The notes below the pieces were generated by a model. That model made no database searches, was not told the origin of the DNA, and saw nothing but the letters and a program-made list of their open reading frames with translations. Made by a program: the position numbers and the translations under genes. A DNA stretch of 32,810 bases from positions 1-32,810 of the forward strand of contig SKSF01000004.1 of assembly GCA_007118095.1 (NCBI GenBank), read 5' to 3'. The stretch comes from Dehalococcoidia bacterium. GTDB taxonomy: Bacteria > Chloroflexota > Dehalococcoidia > Tepidiformales > Tepidiformaceae. Below are positions 1-7,324 of the stretch, in pieces; the stretch's first letter is position 1; the number at the start of each line of letters is the position of its first letter.

Positions 1-834
1 TCCGACGCCAACAACATCTCCCTCAGCATCACGCGCGACGGCGACGAATACGTGCTCAACGGCCGCAAGTGGTTCACCTCGGGCATCCTCGCGGACCGGT
101 GCAAGGTCATGATCGTCATGGGGAAGACCGACCCTGACGCGCCCCGGCACCGCCAGCAGTCGATGATTGTCGTTCCCAAGGAGACGCCCGGTGTGACCGT
201 CGAACGCTCGCTCACCGTCTTCGGGTATGAAGACCGCGGCGGCCACGGCCAGGTGCTTTTCGAAGACGTGCGCGTCCCCGCCGACCACCTGCTCGGCGAA
301 GAAGGTGGTGGCTTCGCTATCTCCCAGGCCCGCCTGGGCCCCGGCCGCATCCATCACTGCATGCGAACCATCGGCGTTGCCGAGCGCGCGCTCAAGTACA
401 TGATCGAGCGCTCCCTGGAGCGCAACGCATTCGGCTCCCTCGTGGCGCAGAAGGGCCTCATCCAGGACTGGATCGCCGAGGCCCGCATCGAGATCGACAT
501 GGCACGGGAGTACGTGCTCCGCTGTGCGCACCTCATGGACACCGTGGGCAACAAGGAAGCGGCGAACGAGATCGCCGGCATCAAGGTGGCGATCCCGAAT
601 ATGGCCCTGAAGATCATCGACCGGGCAATCCAGGTCCACGGGGCTGCCGGTGTCACCCAGGACTCTCCGCTCGCCGATATGTGGGCCCACGCGCGCACAC
701 TCCGCATCGCCGACGGCCCCGACGAGGTCCACAAGATGACCATCGCGCGCCGCGAACTCAAGAAGTACGACCCCGACTTCAAGATGACGCCGACGCGCGA
801 GGATGCCGAGCCGCAGGCGTTCATGCGCCCCTGA
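1..834 (+). CDS. Acyl-CoA dehydrogenase, 5'-truncated by window edge
   Basis: This is the C-terminal 277 residues of a flavin-dependent acyl-CoA dehydrogenase, which forms the trans-2,3 double bond in acyl-CoA and passes electrons to an ETF. The reading frame is open from base 1 with no start, so the N-terminal helical domain lies outside the window. Visible landmarks are the mid-domain stretch ending NGRKWFTSG, the segment [14 protein letters not shown], the C-terminal helical domain with VHGAAGV, and the terminal [11 protein letters not shown]. The last motif resembles the ACAD10/ACAD11-type branch, where an Asp occupies the catalytic-base region. That branch prefers long or branched acyl-CoAs, but the substrate here cannot be fixed. 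The gene ends just before a strong terminator, so it is probably the last gene of its transcript. Confidence 0.93.
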   Translation, partial: SDANNISLSITRDGDEYVLNGRKWFTSGILADRCKVMIVMGKTDPDAPRHRQQSMIVVPKETPGVTVERSLTVFGYEDRGGHGQVLFEDVRVPADHLLGEEGGGFAISQARLGPGRIHHCMRTIGVAERALKYMIERSLERNAFGSLVAQKGLIQDWIAEARIEIDMAREYVLRCAHLMDTVGNKEAANEIAGIKVAIPNMALKIIDRAIQVHGAAGVTQDSPLADMWAHARTLRIADGPDEVHKMTIARRELKKYDPDFKMTPTREDAEPQAFMRP

Positions 835-857
835 TCGCGCCCGGCAGCGACAAAGTA

Positions 858-892
858 GAAGGGCGAGCCGTTACTGGCTCGCCCTTCGTTTG
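858..892 (+). terminator. Rho-independent terminator after acyl-CoA dehydrogenase
   Basis: A 12-bp perfect stem (858-869 with 876-887) with a 6-base loop is followed by a short T-rich stretch ending about 892. It lies 23 bases after the acyl-CoA dehydrogenase stop. The A-rich left flank means it could also serve the converging lipoprotein gene. Confidence 0.85.
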
Positions 893-918
893 TGCGTGAA
901 GGCGCTTCCCGCGGTTGG

Positions 919-1479
919 CTAGAAATACAGGTCCACCGGCATGACGTCGTCGATGGCGAGCTGCAACCCTGTTGCCTCGTTGAACGCTTCACGGAAGTCG
1001 TTGCCGAGCGTTTCATCGCCGGTCTCATCGAACTCCATCGCGATGTCTGCCGCTTCGATGAACAAATCAAGGTACGGGGTTGCGACTTCGATGAACTCGT
1101 CCCACTCGGGTCCGGGCACCGGGGTGTCCCGGATGGTCCGTGCGGCGTCGTCCATGTGCTCCGCTTCGGCGGTAATGTCGATTTCCTCCCCTTCATCACT
1201 GGCGATGTCGACAGACATGAACGAAAGCGTTGTCTGCGCATCTCTCAGGTCATGGAGGGCGTCCACGAGCATGTCTTCATAGTCGACGTCTGCCGCATCG
1301 CCGTTGCCATTACCGTTCCCGGGTTCGGGCGTTGGCTCGGTATCAGCCGCGACGTCATCGTGCGGTGCATCGGCGTCGCCTTCGCCGTTCACCGCGTCAT
1401 CGTCATTACCGCACGCCGCCAGGAGTCCGAGCATCGCGAGCGGCAGTATCAGTGCCAGGATCCGTGTCTTGGGTCGCAT
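919..1479 (-). CDS. Small acidic lipoprotein, function unknown
   Basis: This 186-residue protein has an N-terminal lipoprotein signal peptide: basic start (MRPKTR), hydrophobic core, and lipobox LLAAC with Cys23. It should be exported by Sec and lipid-anchored outside the membrane. The anchor is followed by an Asp/Asn/Gly/Pro-rich linker to about residue 60, which resembles the linkers of the solute-binding lipoproteins further along this window. The remainder looks helical and strongly acidic, with no motif I recognise. It is divergent from the next lipoprotein gene, with fewer than 50 bases between likely starts. I cannot assign a function; a membrane-tethered helical-bundle protein is all the sequence supports. 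Confidence 0.8.
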   Translation of the reverse strand: MRPKTRILALILPLAMLGLLAACGNDDDAVNGEGDADAPHDDVAADTEPTPEPGNGNGNGDAADVDYEDMLVDALHDLRDAQTTLSFMSVDIASDEGEEIDITAEAEHMDDAARTIRDTPVPGPEWDEFIEVATPYLDLFIEAADIAMEFDETGDETLGNDFREAFNEATGLQLAIDDVMPVDLYF

Positions 1480-1526
1480 GGCCCCGGATGCTATCAGCGA
1501 ACCGCGGGGTCACGTCGCCGCGCAAC

Positions 1527-2072
1527 GTGATTTCCGTTTACCGGGAGATTATCGGCCATGCTCTCCTGTTCGCCGCTTGCGGCAACGACGACGATGCGCC
1601 CTTTGATGACGCCAACGGTCCCGGGACTGCCGACGACAACGGCAATGGCAACGGCGACAACGGGCTGGATGGCGTTGGCGGTGATCCGGATGCGTCGACC
1701 GCCACCTTCGCTGGGGAAGACCTCGACTTCCACTTCCTTGAATGCCAGGAGCAATTCGACCACGATGACCGTGTTGAGATCCGCGGCCGCAGCGCCGACC
1801 CCCTCATGCCTGACCACGATCCAGAGCTCGAACTCGTACTCCGCGTTAATGAGCGGGACGACGACGCATCCGTCCGCCTCACCCGGGAGGCCATGGAACT
1901 CGACGAAAGCTTCGACGGTCACGAATGGACGGCAACCGCGGCCGAGGTTGATATCGGTTGGTCTGGCGCCAGCGCCACGCTCGAGCTCGAACTGAGCCCC
2001 GGCCCCGATGAAGAGGACGCCGCCGCTGAGGGCGGAGACACCGAAACCATCGAATTCGATCTGGTCTGCTAA
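1527..2072 (+). CDS. Small lipoprotein-like protein with atypical signal peptide
   Basis: The protein carries the lipobox-like LLFAACGNDDD, then an Asp/Asn/Gly-rich linker, then an acidic, probably beta-rich domain of about 130 residues ending in Cys. This is the same plan as the divergent lipoprotein next to it. The signal peptide is unusual: from the GTG at 1527 it is only 17 residues before the Cys, has a Glu inside, and its hydrophobic run (IIGHALLFAA) is short. An in-frame ATG at 1488 is the alternative start, and neither has a convincing ribosome binding site. The gene may be real with a weak signal, or its 5' end may have been damaged. No function is recognisable. Confidence 0.55.
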   Translation: MISVYREIIGHALLFAACGNDDDAPFDDANGPGTADDNGNGNGDNGLDGVGGDPDASTATFAGEDLDFHFLECQEQFDHDDRVEIRGRSADPLMPDHDPELELVLRVNERDDDASVRLTREAMELDESFDGHEWTATAAEVDIGWSGASATLELELSPGPDEEDAAAEGGDTETIEFDLVC

Positions 2073-2092
2073 TGCTGGAGGGTCTCGACGCA

Positions 2093-2146
2093 CTGCGGGC
2101 CCGCAGCGGCATCCCGGGCGCGAACTGGTGAATCAGGTCGCCCGGG
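2093..2146. terminator. Palindrome and stem-loop between converging genes
   Basis: A 14-bp perfect palindrome (2093-2106) is followed by an 8-bp inverted repeat (2113-2120 with 2139-2146, 18-base loop). They sit in the 110-base gap between a plus-strand lipoprotein gene and the minus-strand acyl-CoA dehydrogenase. There is no T-tract, so a bidirectional terminator role is only inferred from position. Confidence 0.35.
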
Positions 2147-2182
2147 TACACATCCCTGGCGATTGGTGGAGGCGGGCAGGCC

Positions 2183-3406
2183 TTAGAACGACGTGTTCCC
2201 CTTGAGCAGTTCCCGCGCGACCGTGTTCCGCAGGATTTCGTCCGTCCCGTCGGCGATGCGGAGCGTCCGCAGCGTCTTCCACCCTTCGTGGAGCCGCGTT
2301 TCGTTCGTGAGTCCCATGCCCCCGTGGACCTGCATCGCCCGGTCGAACACATCTACCGCCGAGTTGGTCGCGAACAGCTTGGCCATTGCGAGCTCCCGGC
2401 GCGCGTCGGCGCCAGCGTCCACTTTCTCCGCCGTCTCCAGGGTCATTGCTTTCGCCGCGAAGATTGCCGTCGCCGAATCCGCAAGCATGTGCTGGATGGC
2501 CTGGTGCCGGGCGATCGGTTGCCCGCCGGTTTCGCGTACCTGTGCATACTCGACAGCACGTTCGAGGGCCCATCGCGCCAGCCCGATGCTCCGCCCCGCG
2601 TTGTAGAGGCGTCCCTGGCTCGCCCCCATCATCGCCAGCGTGAATCCCTGGTCCTCGGGCCCGAACCGCTGTTCATCGGGCACCCGTACGTCGTCGAACG
2701 AAAGGATGGCTTCGCGGCCACCGATCTCCCCATAAAGCCGGATCACCGATTCCACCCGCACGCCTGGCGTGCTCATCGGCACATAGAAGCACGTGATGCC
2801 GCCGCGCCGCCGCTCCACCATGTCCGGGTCGGTCACCGCGAAGGCGAGGACATAATCCGCTGTCGGTGCAAACGACGTCCACTGCTTCGAACCCGTGATG
2901 CTCCATGTATCACCATCCCGGGTTGCCCGCGTCTTCATGCCCCACGCGTCCGAACCAGCGTCGGGTTCGGACATCCCGAAGCACCCCGCCATACGGCCCT
3001 TAACCACGTTCGGCCGGACTTCGGCCGCCAGGTATGGCGACACGTCCTCCCAGAGTACGCTCGGCCCGCTCGCCCAGTGCGAAATGGTGCCGTACATCAG
3101 GCGCTCGCCTGGCCCATACTGGTGGTGCAGCGCCTCCCAGCACAGCACGCTCAGGCGCAGTGGCAGCCCGCTGCCGCCAATACTTTCCGGGCAGAACATC
3201 TGATAGTACCCCGCGCCGGCCGAGGCGATTCGCGTTTCGCGGCGAGCCTCGGCGACTTCGGGGTGCTCGCGGCCATCCTCCTTGAAGAGTTGCCGCGGGT
3301 CCTCCATCAGCTCGCCCAGTGCCGCTTCCCTCGGCGCGACCTCCTGTCCGACAAACGACAGCAGCCCATCGATGACCGCCTGCTCTTCGCTCTGCACCTG
3401 TGCCAT
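2183..3406 (-). CDS. Acyl-CoA dehydrogenase family protein
   Basis: This 407-residue protein is a full-length acyl-CoA dehydrogenase: N-terminal helical domain to about residue 130, middle beta domain with GCFGMSEPDAGSD and the WSITGSKQWTS segment, and C-terminal helical domain with VHGGMGL and the terminal RIADGTDEI. The FAD-contacting motifs are intact. The residue where medium-chain enzymes carry catalytic Glu is Asp here (ADGT instead of YEGT). I chose the ATG at 3406 because a G-rich ribosome binding site precedes it; the open frame runs further upstream but only as a shadow of the dehydrogenase gene before it. It is the last gene of a cupin, SDR and acyl-CoA dehydrogenase operon, 29 bases after the SDR, which suggests a shared catabolic or CoA-thioester pathway of unknown substrate. 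Confidence 0.93.
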   Translation of the reverse strand: MAQVQSEEQAVIDGLLSFVGQEVAPREAALGELMEDPRQLFKEDGREHPEVAEARRETRIASAGAGYYQMFCPESIGGSGLPLRLSVLCWEALHHQYGPGERLMYGTISHWASGPSVLWEDVSPYLAAEVRPNVVKGRMAGCFGMSEPDAGSDAWGMKTRATRDGDTWSITGSKQWTSFAPTADYVLAFAVTDPDMVERRRGGITCFYVPMSTPGVRVESVIRLYGEIGGREAILSFDDVRVPDEQRFGPEDQGFTLAMMGASQGRLYNAGRSIGLARWALERAVEYAQVRETGGQPIARHQAIQHMLADSATAIFAAKAMTLETAEKVDAGADARRELAMAKLFATNSAVDVFDRAMQVHGGMGLTNETRLHEGWKTLRTLRIADGTDEILRNTVARELLKGNTSF

Positions 3407-3435
3407 CTCGCCCCCCGGGTCTTCTCTGTGGTCTG

Positions 3436-4221
3436 CTACCGCTCCGGGCCGCGCAGCAACACACCGCCGTCGACGGGCAGGACCACCCCGGTCACATATC
3501 TTGCTTCGTCCGATGCGAGGTACAGAGCGGCATAGCCGACATCCCAGCCCGTGCCCTCGATACCCAGCAACGAGGCCTGCTTTCGACGCTCCCGCAATTC
3601 CTCGCTCATTCCATCCGAATATACCATTGGCGTGTAGAGCGGCCCTGGTGCGATGCAGTTCGCCCGGATGCCTTGCTTCGCATGGTCCACCGCCAGTGCC
3701 TGCGTCAGCGACACGACTGCCCCCTTCGAGACCGTGTAAGCGGTCAGTCCGCGCGGCCGCATCGCGGCGATAGATGCGATGTTGATGATCGAACCGCCGC
3801 CACTGCCGGCCATCGCCGGCACCGCGTACTTGCTCGCCAGCATCATCGCCGTGACGTTCACCTCCAGCACGCGTTCCCATTCCGCCTGGCCGATTTCCAC
3901 GACCGTCCCGCGGCTGCCGATACCAACGTTGTTGTCCAGCACGTCCACCCGGCCCCAGTTTTCCATCGCCCTGGCAACCATCCGCTCGCAGTCCTGCTCG
4001 CGGGTCACGTCACCCACGAACACCTCGGCGACACCGCCTTCGCTGACGATGAGCTCCCGGGTCGCCTGTGCCGCAGCTTCGTCGCGGTCGGCCAGCAGGA
4101 CACGGGCGCCTTCACGGGCGAAGAGCACGGCGGCCGCTCGCCCGGTCCCCACGCCATCGGAAACGCGCGAACCCGCGCCGGTCACAATGGCGACCTTGTC
4201 TTTCAACCGGCCATCTGCCAT
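3436..4221 (-). CDS. Short-chain dehydrogenase/reductase (SDR)
   Basis: This 261-residue classical SDR oxidises or reduces an alcohol or ketone with NAD(P). The N-terminal Rossmann motif is TGAGSRVSDGVGTG (residues 14-27), longer than the usual TGxxxGxG. The Asp at about 45 after the second strand suggests NAD preference. NNVG is at 97-100, with Asn122, Ser150, Tyr162 and Lys166 as the catalytic set, and the C-terminal VLPVDGG motif is present. It starts 2 bases after the stop of the cupin gene and is followed closely by the acyl-CoA dehydrogenase, so the three are very likely co-transcribed. The long glycine loop resembles SDRs annotated as 3-oxoacyl or hydroxyacyl dehydrogenases in similar degradative clusters, but the substrate is open. 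Confidence 0.93.
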   Translation of the reverse strand: MADGRLKDKVAIVTGAGSRVSDGVGTGRAAAVLFAREGARVLLADRDEAAAQATRELIVSEGGVAEVFVGDVTREQDCERMVARAMENWGRVDVLDNNVGIGSRGTVVEIGQAEWERVLEVNVTAMMLASKYAVPAMAGSGGGSIINIASIAAMRPRGLTAYTVSKGAVVSLTQALAVDHAKQGIRANCIAPGPLYTPMVYSDGMSEELRERRKQASLLGIEGTGWDVGYAALYLASDEARYVTGVVLPVDGGVLLRGPER

Positions 4222-4223
4222 CG

Positions 4224-4613
4224 CTACGCCCCCTGCGAAGCGACTCGCCAGGTTGCGGGGTCGAAGTCGTCTGGCAGCGGCAGGAAAAGGCTGGTCCGCG
4301 GCCCTTCGATCTCGCGCGTGATGTGTCCGCGTCCCGTCGTGTCTTCAGCAAGCAAGATGCCGCCCGGTCCGAGCCGGCGCTTGGAACCGTCCCAGCATTC
4401 CACTTCAACGACGCCGGTCATCGTGATGACGAACTGCCGGCGCGGCGCGTTGTGATAGTCGAGTTCGCCGCCGCTTGGCGTCTCCCGGAACATCACGCCT
4501 TCCACCGGGACAAGGTCCGACAGCCGCCCGTACCGGCTCTCGTTCAAGGGAATTTCCAGGTCTTCGAAATGTGACTCGTTATCGTCACCCGTGTAGACGC
4601 GAACAACGCGCAT
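4224..4613 (-). CDS. Cupin-domain protein
   Basis: This 129-residue single-domain protein has a cupin-like pattern: HNAPRRQFVITMTGVVEVECWDG, then a turn, then RRLGPGGILLAEDTTGRGH. The His and Arg residues near the first motif and the His of RGH are candidate metal or ligand contacts. The start is taken as the ATG at 4613, which has GGGAGG eight bases upstream; the in-frame GTG at 4622 sits directly on that site and is less likely. It is the first gene of the cupin, SDR and acyl-CoA dehydrogenase operon. Family members are often small isomerase-like or sensor proteins, so its enzymatic role is not determined. Confidence 0.85.
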   Translation of the reverse strand: MRVVRVYTGDDNESHFEDLEIPLNESRYGRLSDLVPVEGVMFRETPSGGELDYHNAPRRQFVITMTGVVEVECWDGSKRRLGPGGILLAEDTTGRGHITREIEGPRTSLFLPLPDDFDPATWRVASQGA

Positions 4614-4640
4614 GTCGCGCACCTCCCGCAGCGTTTGGGC

Positions 4641-4669
4641 ATTTTGCGCCCCGCTGCATCGTTCGGCAA
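4641..4669 (-). promoter_or_regulatory. Candidate promoter of cupin operon
   Basis: On the minus strand TTGCCG (4664-4669) and CAAAAT (4641-4646) are separated by 17 bases, ending 27 bases before the cupin ATG. The -10 box departs from consensus, so this is a candidate only. Confidence 0.35.
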
Positions 4670-4717
4670 CGTGCCGGGGTGGCCGCCGCTGCCGCTACCG
4701 GTCACAATCGATCCACG

Positions 4718-5269
4718 ATGCGGCCATATGACTACGCCAGGCGGAACGGAATCCATGAAATCTCGTGGACCGATTTCGGCGAGCTTACGGACCAGCTTGC
4801 CGAAATGTTGGAACGCGAGCGCGTCGACCTCATTCTCGGGGTCGCCCGGGCTGGCCTGTTCCCCGCCACGGCAGTCGCTATGGCACTGCGCCGCGATTTC
4901 CACCCGGTCCGGCTCTCGCGCCGGGTCGACGACGAGGTTGTCCACGCGTCGCCCCAATGGAGCGTCCCGGTGCCCGAAGCCGTGCAGGGAAGGACTGTCG
5001 CCGTGGTCGACGAGATCGCCGATACGGGTGAAACGCTGTCCATGGTCCACGCGGCCGCGCTCGAACGCGGCGCGCATCATGTTGTCACCGCAGCGCTGGT
5101 CGCACACCCGTGGGCAGAACCCTTGCCCCGCCATGTGCCAGTGGTGACCGATGCCTTTGTCGTCTTCCCCTGGGGCCGGCAGGTGCTCATCAACGGCGAA
5201 TGGCAACCACATCCTGAAATGATCGCGGCCATGGAGGCACAGGAGGCGGCGCAGGAACTTGATAGCTGA
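4718..5269 (+). CDS. Phosphoribosyltransferase-domain protein
   Basis: This 183-residue type I phosphoribosyltransferase fold protein has the PRPP-binding signature VAVVDEIADTGETL (residues 94-107), preceded by the loop LILGVARAGLFPA. It should bind PRPP and either transfer ribose phosphate to a purine-like base or act as a regulator. The size and motif resemble xanthine/guanine-type phosphoribosyltransferases (Gpt-like). The ATG at 4718 gives the expected length but has no clear ribosome binding site; longer upstream frames overlap the divergent cupin gene. Its 3' end runs directly into a long hairpin. The base specificity is not readable from the sequence. Confidence 0.85.
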   Translation: MRPYDYARRNGIHEISWTDFGELTDQLAEMLERERVDLILGVARAGLFPATAVAMALRRDFHPVRLSRRVDDEVVHASPQWSVPVPEAVQGRTVAVVDEIADTGETLSMVHAAALERGAHHVVTAALVAHPWAEPLPRHVPVVTDAFVVFPWGRQVLINGEWQPHPEMIAAMEAQEAAQELDS

Positions 5270-5281
5270 TCCTGCGCCGCC
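5245..5281. terminator. 12-bp hairpin at end of phosphoribosyltransferase gene
   Basis: A perfect 12-bp inverted repeat (5245-5256 with 5270-5281, 13-base loop) contains the last codons and stop of the phosphoribosyltransferase gene. It faces the converging solute-binding protein gene that ends at 5305. No T-run follows on either strand, so the terminator call rests on stem strength and position. Confidence 0.5.
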
Positions 5282-5304
5282 CGGACCTTTCCCGGGCCGC
5301 TGCG

Positions 5305-7101
5305 CTAACCGTGTTGCCGCCGTTCGGGGGTGAACCACGAATTCAGCACCGTCGTGCGATGGACGGCATAGCTGTTCTTCCAGTGGAAGTTCTGCACCCA
5401 TGGGTTTGCATACGCGTATCCAGCCGCGGCATGGTTCGGGACGAACAGCACGTAGTCAGCCATTTCCACCTGCATGTCGTGGATGAACTGGACCCGCTCG
5501 TCATGGTCCAGGATCCGGGCCTGTTCGGCGATCAATTCGTCGACGCGGTCCATTTCCTCGATCGCGCTCCCGCCCCAGTTGTGGCGTGCCGAGCTGGACG
5601 CAATATTGCGCGACATAATATCGTTTGGATCACGCGGTGAGCCAATTAGCGGGCCCAGCCCGACGCCCTCCGGTATGTCGCCCAGGTAGGTGGACTGGAT
5701 GTACGAGCCATACTCCTGGTAGGTCAGCTCCACATCCCAGCCCGCTTCTCGGATCTGCGCCGCGTGGAGCTCCCACGTTTGCTCGGCCACGCGGCCGTAG
5801 CGGTCGATGTTCGCTGTGATCCGCAGGCTCGGCGTGGATTCGCCCGTTGCCGCCTCGAAGAGCTGGCGTGCTTCCTGCGGGTTGAACTCGAACAGCTTCG
5901 CACTTTCGCCGTACTGGTCGGCATGCTCGCGCGGCGACAGGAAGAAGGGCTCCATGTTCGAGGCCACGCACGGCGAGAACCAGTCGCCTTCACCTGTCTG
6001 GTCGATGACGCCGAGCGTTGAAGCCCGGTCGATCGACATCGACAGCGCCTGGCGTACCCGCTTGTCGTGCCAGCGGCCGTCGTCATTGTCGAAGTTGAAG
6101 TAGAAGCCAGACCACACACCGTTTCCGTGGAACTGATGGTGCCCTTCGGCGTCAAGCTGCTCCTGCGCCTCGTCATAGATTGCTGAGCTCAGCCACGAAT
6201 GGTCGAATTCCCCGGCGCGCAAGCCAGCAAGGATGCGCTGAGGGTCGGCCGTCATCGAGACCTCGAGCCTGTCGAAATACGGCACACCCTCCAGGTACCA
6301 GTCCGGGTTGCGGTTCCAGTTGATGGCAACACCCGTATCCCATTCCTCGAAGATGAACGGGCCAGTGCCCACCGGGTCGGTCTGGACCTGGCCGCTCTCA
6401 ATCGTTACGACCGGGATAAACCAGACCCCCTCGGGGCTGGATGCGTGAGTCGTCAGAAACGGGGCAAAAGGTTCGTTCAGTGTCACCTGCACCGTGAAGT
6501 CGTCGACGGCTTCCACGCGGTCGATGACGGCTTCGAACGTGCCCGCATTCTGCGAAAGCGAGAGGAATGCCTGGTACGTATCGGCGAAGTCCTCCGCGGT
6601 CGCCTGGCGTCCGTCCAGTGGGGCCTTATCGTGGAAGAAGACGTTCTCCCGGAGCTTAAACGTATAGGTCAGGTCGTCGGGCTGCTCCGGAAGCGATTCC
6701 GCCAGGTCGCCCTCAAGCTCGGTGAAATCATCGGGACTGATGTCAGCGCCCGTGACGTCTGTCAACAACAAACTGTAATGCAAGGTCGCCGGGTGCTGCG
6801 CGAGGTAGGTGAGGTTCTCGAACGGAAAGAGGGTCGGAGGATCTCCACTGGAGAGCCCGACCATCGGGTAGCGCGCCACACCACCATGGCGGTCTTCGTC
6901 GCCGTTTCCATTGGTGTCTGGCGTCGGGCCGGTGTCGTCGTCGTCATCCGCGTCCGGGCGTGCATCGACTTCTTCGTCGTCGTTGCCGCAACCCACGAGC
7001 GCCAGGCCAGCGGCTCCAGTGCCGAGTGCTGCACCAGTGCCCAGGAACCGCCGCCGGGTTGAGCGGCTTCGCCCTACGGTCTCCCAATACCTGCTGCGCA
7101 T
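5305..7101 (-). CDS. Tat-exported ABC transporter solute-binding lipoprotein (copy A)
   Basis: This 598-residue extracellular solute-binding protein of family 5 (peptide/nickel/oligosaccharide type) captures a ligand outside the membrane for an ABC importer. The N-terminus has a twin-arginine motif RRRFL (16-20), a hydrophobic core and lipobox LVGC (Cys38), so it should be exported folded by Tat and then lipidated. An Asp/Asn/Gly-rich tether follows. Family features include the early YPMVGLSSGDPPTLFPFENL region, the YTFKLRENVFFHDKAPLDGR segment and the VRQALSMSIDR motif. The ATG at 7101 is chosen because GGGGAGGG lies nine bases upstream and the two neighbouring paralogues start alike. It is the most diverged of three tandem copies. 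No permease or ATPase gene lies in the window, and the ligand is unknown. Confidence 0.95.
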   Translation of the reverse strand: MRSRYWETVGRSRSTRRRFLGTGAALGTGAAGLALVGCGNDDEEVDARPDADDDDDTGPTPDTNGNGDEDRHGGVARYPMVGLSSGDPPTLFPFENLTYLAQHPATLHYSLLLTDVTGADISPDDFTELEGDLAESLPEQPDDLTYTFKLRENVFFHDKAPLDGRQATAEDFADTYQAFLSLSQNAGTFEAVIDRVEAVDDFTVQVTLNEPFAPFLTTHASSPEGVWFIPVVTIESGQVQTDPVGTGPFIFEEWDTGVAINWNRNPDWYLEGVPYFDRLEVSMTADPQRILAGLRAGEFDHSWLSSAIYDEAQEQLDAEGHHQFHGNGVWSGFYFNFDNDDGRWHDKRVRQALSMSIDRASTLGVIDQTGEGDWFSPCVASNMEPFFLSPREHADQYGESAKLFEFNPQEARQLFEAATGESTPSLRITANIDRYGRVAEQTWELHAAQIREAGWDVELTYQEYGSYIQSTYLGDIPEGVGLGPLIGSPRDPNDIMSRNIASSSARHNWGGSAIEEMDRVDELIAEQARILDHDERVQFIHDMQVEMADYVLFVPNHAAAGYAYANPWVQNFHWKNSYAVHRTTVLNSWFTPERRQHG

Positions 7102-7177
7102 GTGATTCATCCCTCCCCAATCGTTCAATAGGCAATGACCATGATCTGTATCGAGTGCATAAATCATAGCCACCTGC

Positions 7178-7207
7178 ACTATAGTTCGCCCGCCGTATCG
7201 GTGGCAA
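7178..7207 (-). promoter_or_regulatory. Promoter of solute-binding protein copy A
   Basis: On the minus strand TTGCCA (7202-7207) and TATAGT (7178-7183) are 18 bases apart, about 77 bases upstream of the chosen ATG. The -10 box is identical to those of the two paralogous genes. Confidence 0.6.
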
Positions 7208-7263
7208 TACTGAGTCGATGTGATATATCGGCAGTGCAAATGAATGGGAAAGAAGGAGGGCAC

Positions 7264-7298
7264 AAAAAGGCGGCCGGTCGTTTCGACGACCGGCCGCC
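7264..7298 (-). terminator. Rho-independent terminator after solute-binding protein copy B
   Basis: A 12-bp perfect stem (7269-7280 with 7287-7298), GC-rich with a 6-base loop, is followed on the minus strand by five T residues. It lies 26 bases after the stop of copy B and separates it from copy A, so the two are unlikely to be a single transcript. Confidence 0.92.
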
Positions 7299-7324
7299 TG
7301 CGGAGGCGTGCTTACGCCTGGAGG

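Noticed and set aside
2183-3880. A 565-residue fused dehydrogenase frame
   Set aside because: The first 158 codons lie over the SDR gene in another frame; motifs and the ribosome binding site place the true start at 3406.
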